From positions 1,116,001 through 1,180,000 of the forward strand of contig CP025322.1 of assembly GCA_004014935.1 (NCBI GenBank): a DNA stretch of 64,000 nt, written 5' to 3'. Origin of the DNA: Saccharomycopsis malanga (taxonomy: Eukaryota > Ascomycota > Saccharomycetes > Ascoideales > Saccharomycopsidaceae). Of this stretch, positions 51,572 to 61,668 are shown piece by piece. The position numbers and the translations under genes are program-made. Below the pieces are notes generated by a model that was given only the letters and a program-made list of their open reading frames with translations, ran no database searches and was not told the DNA's origin. How positions within the stretch are numbered: position 1 is the stretch's first letter; the number at the start of each line of letters is the position of its first letter.

Positions 51572-52265
51572 TGGCGAAATATTGGTGCAAAAGCTGCCAA
51601 GTGGTACGTGAAACTTTGCTATTTCTCACTACTTAAGTTCATACTAACAATCATAGTTTGTAGAAAACTCATTGATAGGCAAGAAGAACCACGAAGCTTC
51701 AAATAAGCACAAATTCAGTGTGCAACGAGCTATAAAAGAGATCTACATCAAGCAAAGAGTAGAGGAAAGGGAGAAGGAAAAAGCTGATAGAGAGTTTGAA
51801 CGGATTCAGCTGGAGTTGGGCAATGGTAACCAAGCAAATGGTGGAAAGTTTTATAAAAAGAATCAAATAAACAAGAGTCAGCTTCTGAAACAACCAGTAA
51901 AAGTTGAATTAAGAAAACAGAATCAAACCGATGAAAAATTGCAAGATAGTACGGGCTCTGTTGGAATAGGTAATTGGGTGTCTGTTACGCCTACTAAAGA
52001 CAGTTTGTCTGATAAATTTGCTCAGACTCATGCTCAAGAATCGTCATCTAGTGACATACCGGGTACAGAAACACTAGAAAAGCCTAATTTTGGCCATGAA
52101 AATCTACGGCGTTGGGAAATACTGACAAAAGAAAGTTCCGGGGTGGATATTGAAAAATTGCTTAACGATCAAGACGACAAGTTGGACAATTCTACAATAA
52201 ACAGTCAATCAATAGATAGTAAACCAATGTTCAAAAAACGAGGAAAGAACAAGAAAAAACAATAA
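51572..52265 (+). CDS. WBP4/FBP21-like U1-type zinc-finger protein, one intron
   Basis: WBP4 (FBP21) proteins belong to activated spliceosomes. Exon 1 begins at the ATG near 51572 and encodes MAKYWCKSCQ before a donor GTACGT close to 51604. Branch ATACTAAC and acceptor ATAG (51653-51656) precede exon 2, which continues FVENSLIGKKNHEASNKHK. Joined, these make a U1-type finger, C-x2-C-x13-H-x5-H, with the WBP4-like spacing. The following helix (VQRAIKEIYIKQRVEEREKE) corresponds to the coil after the finger in WBP4. The rest is polar and disordered, ending in KKRGKNKKKQ. WW domains of human WBP4 are not present. The splice junction was read by eye, so its exact base should be checked. The likely role is in pre-mRNA splicing. 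Confidence 0.75.
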
Positions 52266-52527
52266 GTTTTGGCTTTAGGAGATTGCATAGGTATATCATA
52301 TCTATGTATAATGTTTGTTTAAATAGTGAATAGGAAATTAGCTGAATAACACAAGTGATCAACAAATAAAGTACCAGGTGTTTATGACAAAATGACTGTA
52401 GGGTTTATTAAAATGACAAATCGACCAGGAAAAGCAATTAGTAAAGGCAACAAGCTAGAACTGAAAAAAAAGGAAAGTAAAAAAACAAGAATAATAAAAA
52501 CTCAATTCAAAATGACTATAAACAGTA

Positions 52528-53571
52528 TCAAAAACTTTCTTCATCAATAGGTTGTTGTACCGACTGGTGACCATTTTCCAATTCATTCTGTGGTTCTTCA
52601 TCAGGTACTTGAAACCCTTCTTCTGTGGAATACAAGATGTCTTGTATTTTCTCTACGAATTCTATAAGACTTTGGTTATTGCTTAGTACGTCGTTTGAAA
52701 GTTGACCATTTAATTGTTGCTGATGTTGTTTTTCGGCTTCTTCGGATAGTTGATCTGTTATCGCTTGACTAAGAATTTCAATATCTCTTAATTTGTTAAA
52801 GTAAAAATTACGTTCCGTTTCCAATCCCTCTGCGGCCACTTTATACTCGTTCAATTCATCGGTGACAGCTATCAATTCTGATTGAGCTTCGTCCAATTCC
52901 TTTTGCAATCTAACGCTTTGAACAGAAGGGCCTGCCTTTGGTCTTACGGAATTGGAATTAGTCCCATAAAGACGGCTAGATGGCGTGCTAATTACTCCGC
53001 TTTTATTGCTACTAGCGCTGCTCGAAAGCCCTGGAGTGTTTGACTTGACTTTAGAAGCCACTGGGGCAGTTGTTCTAGCGCTTTGGGTACTTCTGACTCT
53101 GGCAGAACCTACAGTTGATCTGGCGTTATTGAGAGAACTTCCGGATCTGGATCCGGTACTGGCAGCGGATCTAGACCCGGAGCCAGATACAGATCGTGGG
53201 AGCGCTTTTCTTCGCAGATTTGGGTCATATTCTGTCTCATCTTTATGTTCGACCCAATATCTTTTCAACCATTGGAGAAACTCTAAATTGTCTTGAAGTT
53301 TACACTTGATAAGTCTTTCCACCGGGACCACTTTAGTAATTCCATGTTTGGCAAACGCGGATTGTAGCACCTTGTAGTTGGAAATATACTCATAATCAAA
53401 GTTGGCAGTAAAGCTCACTTTTCCCATTGGCACATCACCATATATGGAATCTATTATCTGACAATACACTGCGCCCGTCCCACATTGCTCCACTTTTGTA
53501 TAGTTGAGATCCAAAAGATTATTGAGCCAATGCAACAATTCGGACCGCGATTCCCCTAAATTCACCGACAT
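52528..53571 (-). CDS. BIM1: EB1-family microtubule plus-end protein Bim1
   Basis: Bim1 tracks growing microtubule ends and helps orient the spindle through Kar9. The 347-residue protein has a calponin-homology domain (about 1-115) with SRSELLHWLNNLLDLNYTKVEQ and NFDYEYISNYKVLQ. A Ser/Arg-rich linker follows (about 125-215). The coiled coil and EB homology region (about 215-310) contains the diagnostic ERNFYFNKLRDIE. The acidic tail ends PIDEESF, resembling the acidic aromatic end of EB proteins. The start at 53571 gives MSVNLGESR. It is divergent from PRM1, and their shared promoter carries pheromone-type sites and an MCB core. Confidence 0.96.
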   Translation of the reverse strand: MSVNLGESRSELLHWLNNLLDLNYTKVEQCGTGAVYCQIIDSIYGDVPMGKVSFTANFDYEYISNYKVLQSAFAKHGITKVVPVERLIKCKLQDNLEFLQWLKRYWVEHKDETEYDPNLRRKALPRSVSGSGSRSAASTGSRSGSSLNNARSTVGSARVRSTQSARTTAPVASKVKSNTPGLSSSASSNKSGVISTPSSRLYGTNSNSVRPKAGPSVQSVRLQKELDEAQSELIAVTDELNEYKVAAEGLETERNFYFNKLRDIEILSQAITDQLSEEAEKQHQQQLNGQLSNDVLSNNQSLIEFVEKIQDILYSTEEGFQVPDEEPQNELENGHQSVQQPIDEESF

Positions 53572-53680
53572 TTTTGCTGAATCGTGTGGGTTGTGTAAAC
53601 CTTGTATGCTAATCTAGCTGCTTGGATCAAAAATAAACAAAAACTTTTTCAGTTTGTGCGTGCGTGTAGGAAAAATGGTG

Positions 53681-53698
53681 TGAAACAGCCGTGAAACA
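53681..53698. promoter_or_regulatory. Tandem pheromone response elements
   Basis: TGAAACA occurs at 53681-53687 and 53692-53698, 11 bp apart. TGAAACA is the established Ste12-binding core of pheromone-induced genes. The pair lies about 200 bp upstream of PRM1, a gene known to be pheromone-induced in S. cerevisiae. An MCB core ACGCGT at 53871-53876 lies close to the PRM1 start. Confidence 0.7.
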
Positions 53699-53900
53699 GG
53701 GTGGTTTTATATGTCATTATGTGGAGGCATTTTTGTAGATATATATTATATAACCTGTGAAATTTGATTTTGTAAATGCCAGTTTTAAAGAGCTTTGGAT
53801 TTGCTGTTTTTAATGGTTACTCTCGATTTTTTTTTTTCGATTTCGCGTAGAATGTAGAATTAGAGTTAATACGCGTACAATCCGTATATCAAATTTCAAC

Positions 53901-55673
53901 ATGTATTATTCACTAGCCACAACCAATGAGAATCATGTCTATATGGCAACGCCGTACCTTTGTTTAAAATCCAGGCTTTTGCAATGTTTAGTTAATCGGT
54001 GGCTAATCTACTTACTCTTTTGTTTTCTTTTTATGGAAATTTGCGATGTTTGGTCCAAACAATATACTACTCCTCTTCTGTTTAATAAAAAAATAAGCAT
54101 TTCGGACTATTCAAATTCTGTCACATTGGTGAATCAATTGAAAGATGAAAGAATCAAAAGTTTGAACAGTACAATCTGGAATGTCGTTGGCCATACTAAT
54201 AATGTTTCAGAAACTCTTGCAAAAAACCAGATTAACTTGATAAATATAACTATCGAAACAGCTTTATCATTAAAACCTCGCATCTCGACTGTCAGTTTTA
54301 CTCTGCAATTTTCTACTTTCCAAAAAGACCATACAGACAGACTTGAAAAGTCAAGTAGCTTCATGACAACCTCTTTGAACAGGCAAAATGTTTCCATTGT
54401 TAAAATGGCTAATAATATAAAACAACAGGCTCTATCATTTAACAGCAATTTGGACTATTCTGACTTTAAAATCAACTTTTCCTGGATCAACCCAGAGTTT
54501 GCCAATTTAAATCAGATATTTATAAAAGATTTGAAGGTTCTCAGAAACAATGTCACAGATATAAGCAATAAAAATAGAATCAACTTCACCCTATTCGATG
54601 AAATCAAAAAACTAAATGATACTTCGCAGAGCACGTATAAAAGTATCTACAATATCCAAAATTCGTTCAGAAACAAGACAAAAACCCTTTCAGCCAACAT
54701 TCTGTCTAGCTTGAAACAGTTGCATGACTTTCTGTACAACCAATTCGAAAACTACAAAACCGTTCAATCAAAAAGTACTGACAAAGTAATATTAAAGCAT
54801 CACATTGTCTTCGCAGTAATGGCGTTAATGATAATATGTTGCAATGTGGTTCTTGAATATGTCCAATTCCAATATGAACAATTTTACTCTAAAAGAATGA
54901 GCCATGACATGGAACAGACAGAAAATCATTTGGCCATAGCTCACCATGTACTCAATCCATTTTCCAATATTTTCGCCGAGTTTCTTATTACTATAGCTAA
55001 GAAATTCCAGTATGCCAAAGGCAAATATCTCGAAAACGAGAAAGAAGTGTATATACATTGGTTATCATACTGGGTTTTTAGCAAACAATCACACATAATG
55101 GATTGGCTTGTGTTCACGGGAATTTTATTGTTAACGTACATGTTTTCAGTTGACGTATTCAATGATGCTTCTCAAATTGTGAACAGTGCCGTAGAAAATG
55201 TTGATACTTTCAGTATGTCTAGAGGCATGTTTATTAATTCAATAACAAATTATGAAAACGGCTTATTTGTTGAATTGTCTAAAATTGTTAACGCCTTTCA
55301 TGCAAATATTACATCCTTAGTGAAGCTACAGCAACATGAATATACATTACTTTTGGACAGTTACACTTCAACAAGTCTTCTGTCTTTAGCGAGAAGCCCA
55401 ATAATTGATTCAACCTTACAGACCTTGCAAAATCATCCTGATGCCTCTTTATACATGTTAAATGGTCACAACTTGAGTTTGGTTTATATGGCCCAAGCCA
55501 TGTTGAAACGCCCTGAAAATACTCATATTGCTCCTTTCAACTTCCAAGCCATTACAAAATTATTAATTTATATAACATTAGGTTCAGTTCTGATATTTGG
55601 GATTTACCTGATAGTAGGAAGTGGATATACTATATACCATTGTTTCAAAAAACATAGCAATACAAAACTTTGA
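53901..55673 (+). CDS. PRM1: Prm1, plasma membrane fusion protein of mating cells
   Basis: Prm1 is a pheromone-induced multispanning protein that promotes plasma membrane fusion between mating partners. The 590-residue product (661 in S. cerevisiae) starts near the family motif TPYLCLKSRLLQ. It has four hydrophobic helices at about 28-48, 299-320, 399-418 and 550-572. The two large loops between helices 1-2 and 3-4 carry many NxS/T sites, so they are likely extracellular. This matches the Prm1 topology. The loop sequence is poorly conserved, as is usual for the family. The tandem pheromone elements upstream independently support the call. Confidence 0.85.
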   Translation: MYYSLATTNENHVYMATPYLCLKSRLLQCLVNRWLIYLLFCFLFMEICDVWSKQYTTPLLFNKKISISDYSNSVTLVNQLKDERIKSLNSTIWNVVGHTNNVSETLAKNQINLINITIETALSLKPRISTVSFTLQFSTFQKDHTDRLEKSSSFMTTSLNRQNVSIVKMANNIKQQALSFNSNLDYSDFKINFSWINPEFANLNQIFIKDLKVLRNNVTDISNKNRINFTLFDEIKKLNDTSQSTYKSIYNIQNSFRNKTKTLSANILSSLKQLHDFLYNQFENYKTVQSKSTDKVILKHHIVFAVMALMIICCNVVLEYVQFQYEQFYSKRMSHDMEQTENHLAIAHHVLNPFSNIFAEFLITIAKKFQYAKGKYLENEKEVYIHWLSYWVFSKQSHIMDWLVFTGILLLTYMFSVDVFNDASQIVNSAVENVDTFSMSRGMFINSITNYENGLFVELSKIVNAFHANITSLVKLQQHEYTLLLDSYTSTSLLSLARSPIIDSTLQTLQNHPDASLYMLNGHNLSLVYMAQAMLKRPENTHIAPFNFQAITKLLIYITLGSVLIFGIYLIVGSGYTIYHCFKKHSNTKL

Positions 55674-56071
55674 AAAAATGGAGTGGTATTGGTATTTTGA
55701 TAGTGAAAATAAGAGCAGAATTTGACTTTATTTAATAAAGTATCAAATTCCATTTACCATTCCAAATAAATAAATACATTGATCGCTCATTATTATGTAA
55801 CATACAATGATAAATACTAGTTCGTAATACCCGCCATACACACCACTTTAACCACTCCTCCTCAAAATTGGTTTTCCCCCACCATCGTGCATGAAAAAAT
55901 TGAAAAATGGAAAAAAGCGCACGCTGGTGTTCGGATGTAGTTGGCAATAGTGTCTACTATAGTACATCCGGTGGGCATAATAACTTGAATGTAGAAGCTT
56001 ACAAAGGCGAATTAGAGACCAAACAGAACGTGCTGACAGCGCGACTAGCTAGACGAGAATTTGCTAACAAG

Positions 56072-58485
56072 ATGGCTCATAGAAAGTTGCAACAGTACGT
56101 ACAGGTTACTAGGCGAGTGTTATTCTGGGTTTATATGGTTGAATTTTTCAGACAGCTATTAGGCTATAACTCCACAATGAGGTTGTTCCAAACCGTATTT
56201 TGAAGCATATTAAAGACACATTCATGTCAAGATGTGATAAATGTGGTTAATTTGAATGGTAGCCAGAGTTATCAGATAGGTCATCTTTCAAGTTAATCCC
56301 TTTTTCATCGTATTTTGGCATCGGACATATATATTTGACAGGCGATGGATAATGCAAATCCTCGGGAAAAAAATTTTTTTTTCCATAGAACGACATTATA
56401 AACCAGAAAACCTTTGTTTGAGCAATGTGAAAGAGTGTTTACTAACTAGTTCAGGGAGGTTGATCGAGTGTTCAAAAAGATCAGCGAAGGAATGGATTCC
56501 TTCAATGAATCCTACGAACGTCATGAACTCAGTAACAGTCAAACACAACGAGACAAGTTAGAAAACGTAAGTAATTCAAAAATTGTAACAAAAAGTCTTC
56601 AAAAATTATTTGTTCGAGTTTTACAATAACTTAAAAGATTATATAAACGTTAAAGCATCAACTAACAATCCAGGACTTGAAAAAAGAAATAAAAAAGCTT
56701 CAAAGATTGAGGGAACAAATTAAGGTATGGCAAACGCAGAACGAAATCAAGGATAAGGATGCACTCCTCAAGCATCGTAAACTTGTGGAAGCGGCGATGG
56801 AAAAGTATAAACAGGTGGAAAAGGAGTCGAAGCATAAAGCTTATTCGCGAGAGGGACTTACACAGCCAGAACAGCTATCGCCCGCGGAACAGGAGAAACA
56901 GGATACTGTAGAATATGTAAACTCGACTCTTGAGGTACTTCAGATACAGCTGGAGGCTCTTGAAGCTGAATTAGCCAGACTTTCAGCCGGTGGACGAAAA
57001 TCCAAAAAGGGAGGCTTGGGGCCTAAAGATCAGGAACGGAAAAGTGAGCTTGACGACTTGATGGATGCTTTCAAATTCCACCAACAGAGTCTTGAATTGG
57101 TTTTAAGATTACTTCAAAATGGAAAGCTTGAACCAGAGTTGTTCAATGAATTGAAAGAAGACATTCAGTATTTTATTGAAAACAACCAGGATCCCGACTT
57201 TATGTTCGATGATTCGATATATGAACCATTAGGCTTAGAAGAACGAGATAATCTACTAGTACATGAAGTCAAAAGTTCTTTTGATGTTATAAATGGTGCT
57301 GATCATGATAATAGTGACAGTAATAATAGCCATCAATCGCCGTCGCCCGTGATACCGCCGCTGTCACATAAAACTGCTACTACAAAGCGGACCAGCCCCG
57401 CTCCTTTGAACGGAAACAGCGCCACAGCCAATGGCAAAGCAACAGCGGTGCTGTCGGGATTATCTTCTGCTTCATCGACAACTTCTGGTGTTGCAGCAGG
57501 TCCAATTTACTCGTATGGCACATCTTCCGGTTTACCTTCTACTGCTACGCTGTTAAAACCAGCCCCAATGCCTCTGAGATCAATAAACGAAAAAAAATGG
57601 GCAGTTGCCGCAGCAACGTCCCTGAACAATGGTAAATCTAGAGACCCACCACCAACAGCACCTCTTTCGAGGACTGCAACCCAAAAGAAACTCGTGGAGC
57701 AAAATGGTGTTCCTACCAGTGCGCCAGCCCCAACTATAATATCAAATGATGTACCAAACGGCAAGGCAGATATTCCAAAGGAGGAAACTATGCAGCCGCA
57801 ACCGCAAAAGGAGCAGCCGGCAGAAACATTACAATCTACATTGTTATTTAACAACGTGAAGAAACCTGAACAGCAGGTGGAAGCTCCGTTACATCAGAAT
57901 GAGATCGAATTTAGAAATGATTTGCTCATATGTTCTATTCCACCAGGTATTCAAAGTTTTATTGGGTCGTTCATTCAATCAAGAAACAAAGAACAACCAA
58001 GCAATGAAAGCGTTAAAAGGGTAAAAGCTAAAGGTGCTGTCATTAAATGTTCAAAAGATTTGTTGGTGAATTTCAGAAAACAGTCTATACTTGGACCTAA
58101 TTCCAACCTTCATCCAACAGAGTTTCTCAAGTTGAATTCCGAATGGGACGCATTCAGATGTCTGATTCAATACGATTCGAAAACCGGCAAGTATATTGAT
58201 TTGGATACATTGTTGATGAAAACCGATGTGATAATCTTGTTTTTTGGTTTCTACTATGGATTGACATTCACTGAAAGACAAGTTGCTCAACGTGGATTGT
58301 ATTTAAAGAATTGGAGATTGCATAATAACAAGATCTTCTGGTTTTACAAGCTTACACCAGCCACGGCAACCACCCAGAAGTTTGAGATCGCCAACTATGA
58401 GGTGTTTGATGCTCTCAACTGGAGCGTTAAGATTCTCAATAACTACCAGTTAGACTTATCTCAAATCGTTTCTGTGACTCTTTGA
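56072..58485 (+). CDS. NOT5: CCR4-NOT subunit Not5/Not3, two introns
   Basis: Not5/Not3 is a core subunit of the CCR4-NOT complex, which deadenylates mRNA and monitors translating ribosomes. Exon 1 (56072-56094) encodes MAHRKLQQ, matching MSQRKLQQ of yeast Not5. Intron 1 (56095-56454; donor GTACGT, branch TACTAAC) and intron 2 (56567-56673; GTAAGT, AACTAAC) flank exon 2 (56455-56566), which encodes EVDRVFKKISEGMDSFNESY. Exon 3 (56674-58485) continues DLKKEIKKLQRLREQIKVW. The spliced protein has 648 residues: the Not3 coiled-coil domain (1 to about 240), a disordered Ser/Pro middle and a C-terminal NOT box (about 545-645) with DTLLMKTDVIILFFGFYYG. Not3 and Not5 share this architecture; length favours Not5. 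The frame of exon 1 stays open upstream to an ATG at 55907. Confidence 0.92.
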
Positions 58486-59304
58486 GTGGGTCATGGCTAA
58501 CGGTTAACATTGTCTTTCAGCTTGTTTTTTTCGGTATACTTTTATATTAGTTTTAGTGTTTTGAACCGGTTAAAATGGGGAGGTGAAGCAAGGCAGTATT
58601 GTACCATAAAGTGCATTTTACTGTTTTGCCCCCTTGTTATGTGTGTCAGATTAGTCTTTGTAAGCGTTTAGTAAAATAGTAAAAATTTGCAAATTTTATG
58701 CTTTAAAGTTGATTGTTGGCACCGTCTTCTACCACTGTAGTGCAGTGGGGTATCTTAAACGTTGAAACAAGTTCTGCTATTGAGAATGATACTGAAAGTA
58801 GACTCAACTTGTACTTGTAAAACTTGAATAAACTCTCTGTGTTTGTATTTGAAGGGTGTGTGCTGAAGAATAGTGTTTTTTTTCTTCGATATCAATGATA
58901 TGTTCAAAAAGTTGAGATATTGTTTTGTCAGTAAATTGCCAAAATATCAAGAAATAAAATATCTGGATATAGGCTTGATACCATCATTTCTATCTTTCTA
59001 GCCATTACACTAGTTTATCTCTTCTAGTGTTTGATTTACATCATTGAATCATAAAGTTGTAATATCCTCTTTTCTCGTATTAATAAGCTTGATGAATGGT
59101 TTTCCAAAAAGATATGTTCTGTATGATGACAACCTATTGTTTTTCACTTGATGATTCATCAAGTGAAAGCCCTGTGTATTTCCAATCACTATATATATAA
59201 CTAAGCACTCAATTACATATTTCTCATCACCTATCCATATATTTTGAAAGATATCTAAGGTCTAAGACTAGTCAAAAATTATACAATGCAAAATGTAATA
59301 AATA
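58486..59304. terminator. Convergent 3' region with inverted repeats
   Basis: This 819-bp stretch separates the convergent NOT5 and SPO73-like genes. It holds a hairpin at 59007-59030 (ACACTAG...CTAGTGT) and a 27-bp near-perfect palindrome at 59142-59168. No protein or RNA gene was recognised. A role in transcript ends is a guess from position. Confidence 0.45.
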
Positions 59305-60672
59305 TTAAAGGTCTTTTCCGCCAGAATCAATCTTTTTCAACTCTTTTATACGTATCCAAACTCGTTTACGAACACTATTACCAAAACGATACTTACCGCT
59401 CCAATGACGACTATGAAAGGTAAGCCCCGAATAAACCCAGCCCTGGTCGTCAATGTCTGCATCGAGCATCAATACGTACCATTTGTCCCATTTCCACAGC
59501 CACTTAGTGCCGTCTATGGGATAGAGGTTCATATTATAGGAGAACGCACCATTTGAAGTGCTGTGTCCGTTTTCAGTAAAATTGACTGGTTTATTGTATT
59601 GGTTGGAAAACGGAGCCGGATCAAGAGGTCTCATCAAAGCACTTTTACTAAAAAAAGGATACCCAAACAAAGTCAAGCCACGCTCATGTTCGATAACAAG
59701 ATCATATGACAATTTTGAAGATCGTCGTTTGTCTAAAAACGACTCTACAGACTGGCAAAGGTCAAGATTGCGAGAATGGTACTCGGAAAACGACTCTTCA
59801 TCTGCAGCATTACGCGAGGGAACATTTAGCAATGATGTAGACGATGGTTTTGGTTTAAATCTGTGTTTGGGCTGGTTTTTGTTTAGACTATCAAGGAAAA
59901 GCTTATCGCAATCGTCAAGTAACATTACAAGGCGTTCAATGTCATGAATCTGTAAGTTTGTGATTGCTAGTCGTCCATATCTCTGTTTCCGCTTTAGGAA
60001 GTTGAGTACATGAACCTTAAACACCAGTTTGGAGGTAGGAACATACAAATCGGTGTTCTTATTTCTGCTGACTAAGTTTTCTCCATCGGCATTGCTCCAA
60101 TTTAGACTATTCTGGATCTCGTTCTGATGCCTTGTCATGGACTCGATTTTCCGCAAGTCATAGTTGTAATTGTCGTAAAAGTACTTGGTCACTCTACTGG
60201 AATGCGTGTGTCTGTTGTTAACAGCCAGGGATGTTCCCGAAAGGGGTGTTCGTGTAACAGAAAGAGCTAAATCCTCATTATGGGTGGGAAAATCTGCCTG
60301 CACTGATTCGCCTACACAATCGTTGATTTGTATTTCGATTGCAGGCTGTGGCAAACCAAAACCTTCCGTATTACCTCCTACATCTTCCGAACTGATCAAA
60401 CTCAATTCGATAGGTCTTACTTCCGGTAAAACACGGCTGGATCCGTCGTCCTTTCTCCCTTCAGACCTCTCATGATGAAATATTGTACTGTGAGCCCTGC
60501 TGCTGTATGCAGACTGTGGGGCTCGTAAAGTAGAGTAACCTGAACTGGTGTCCGGGTGAGGGTCCAGAGTGCGCTTGTCCATACTATTGTTCACTATGGC
60601 CCAATCCTGTTCATCGAGGATGTTTTTCTTATGGCCTTTTTTCCGAAAATTTCTGAGACGCGCCGCAAGCAT
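59305..60672 (-). CDS. SPO73-like protein with dysferlin (peroxin-type) domain
   Basis: The C-terminal 130 residues of this 455-residue protein form a dysferlin domain. Landmarks are VIEHERGLTLFGYPFFSKSAL, DPAPFSNQY, the Trp-rich WLWKWDKWYVLMLDADIDDQGW and VYSGLTFHSRHWSG, then VRKRVWIRIKEL, the paired-strand motif of DysF domains. In S. cerevisiae Spo73 (143 aa, needed for prospore membrane extension) and in the Pex23-type peroxins this domain has a similar layout. There are no transmembrane helices, unlike Pex28-32, which favours the Spo73 side. The first 320 residues are charged, disordered sequence that the short yeast Spo73 lacks. Function as a sporulation or lipid-contact protein is inferred only from the domain. 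Confidence 0.78.
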   Translation of the reverse strand: MLAARLRNFRKKGHKKNILDEQDWAIVNNSMDKRTLDPHPDTSSGYSTLRAPQSAYSSRAHSTIFHHERSEGRKDDGSSRVLPEVRPIELSLISSEDVGGNTEGFGLPQPAIEIQINDCVGESVQADFPTHNEDLALSVTRTPLSGTSLAVNNRHTHSSRVTKYFYDNYNYDLRKIESMTRHQNEIQNSLNWSNADGENLVSRNKNTDLYVPTSKLVFKVHVLNFLKRKQRYGRLAITNLQIHDIERLVMLLDDCDKLFLDSLNKNQPKHRFKPKPSSTSLLNVPSRNAADEESFSEYHSRNLDLCQSVESFLDKRRSSKLSYDLVIEHERGLTLFGYPFFSKSALMRPLDPAPFSNQYNKPVNFTENGHSTSNGAFSYNMNLYPIDGTKWLWKWDKWYVLMLDADIDDQGWVYSGLTFHSRHWSGKYRFGNSVRKRVWIRIKELKKIDSGGKDL

Positions 60673-61668
60673 TTTTGTTGGTCTTGATCGTGGTTATACT
60701 TTGAAGGTACCTTACCACATCAAGTTTCAAACGGAATATTCCGTTTGGTGATGAGCTGTTGTTTTGAGTGATGATATAATAGACTGGTTCAGTCTTTGTA
60801 GTGGATGTAGCAGTTCATGTGGCGAAAATCCGTAGGCCATGTGACAATGTGAACAGACAATTTCTTTGGCCCGCACGGTGGTGGACATAAGATGGTGCCA
60901 AAAATGAATCCTGAAACTTGCAGGGAAAAAGTAACAAGAATTGATTAATAATAATAAGTAACCTCTGAAGAAATATGAAAAAAAAAAAAATAAAGCGACA
61001 TCAATAATACGTAAGAAATGCGAGAAATAAGATTAAAGTCAAAACGTCAAAACGCATCTCTTGGGCCAATATGCATGATTTGACTTGATAGTCTACGAAA
61101 GTACTGTATTACAATAGACAGACCGCATTTCATATCGTATAGAGTGCTCCCAATGCGGCAACCCTAGTACTTAAAAAAGAAACAAAATATTGGACAATAG
61201 AAAAGTGGGCCCAACATCAGCAGCACAGAAATGCATGGAACAGTAGAGAAGATGCTCAGCCGCAGAACAAAATTTTTTTCTTTCTTACACCTATTGTAAA
61301 CGCGGTAAGCGAAACGGACCCAGCAAAAACCTAACTCAATTGGGTAATTCTCCGGAAAATCTAATTTAATAATCCGGGTAATAAAAAGGTTATGGTGACC
61401 TGAGGAGCACCAGCCACTCATATGCTCACCAGGTGTGGCAAATTACCCCCCACTGGTGTTTCTTTTTTGCCAATCCTGTTGGTTGCTCACCAGTTAGGGC
61501 TGGAGAGTCGGTAGTGATGTAGGATGTCTTAGGTAATAAGGGACAAAAGTGATGAAACTCTGATGCCAGTCTTAATGTCACTATTTTCCGCATATGTTGT
61601 ATAATTTTCCAGCATAGGTTTCTTTCTAAATTTAAAGATAGTGTGTGTCATTTTGTTTACTCTGCAGC
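60673..61668. promoter_or_regulatory. Divergent promoter with Reb1-type site
   Basis: About 1 kb separates the SPO73-like gene and the bZIP gene. CCGGGTAA at 61374-61381 matches the Reb1 consensus and lies 290 bp upstream of the bZIP start. A 12-A run is near 60979-60990. No RNA gene or repeat was recognised. Confidence 0.45.

Noticed and set aside
55907-56203. A separate 98-residue gene
   Set aside because: Its C-terminal half covers MAHRKLQQ, which is NOT5 exon 1, and then reads into intron 1. I treat it as an open stretch around that exon.
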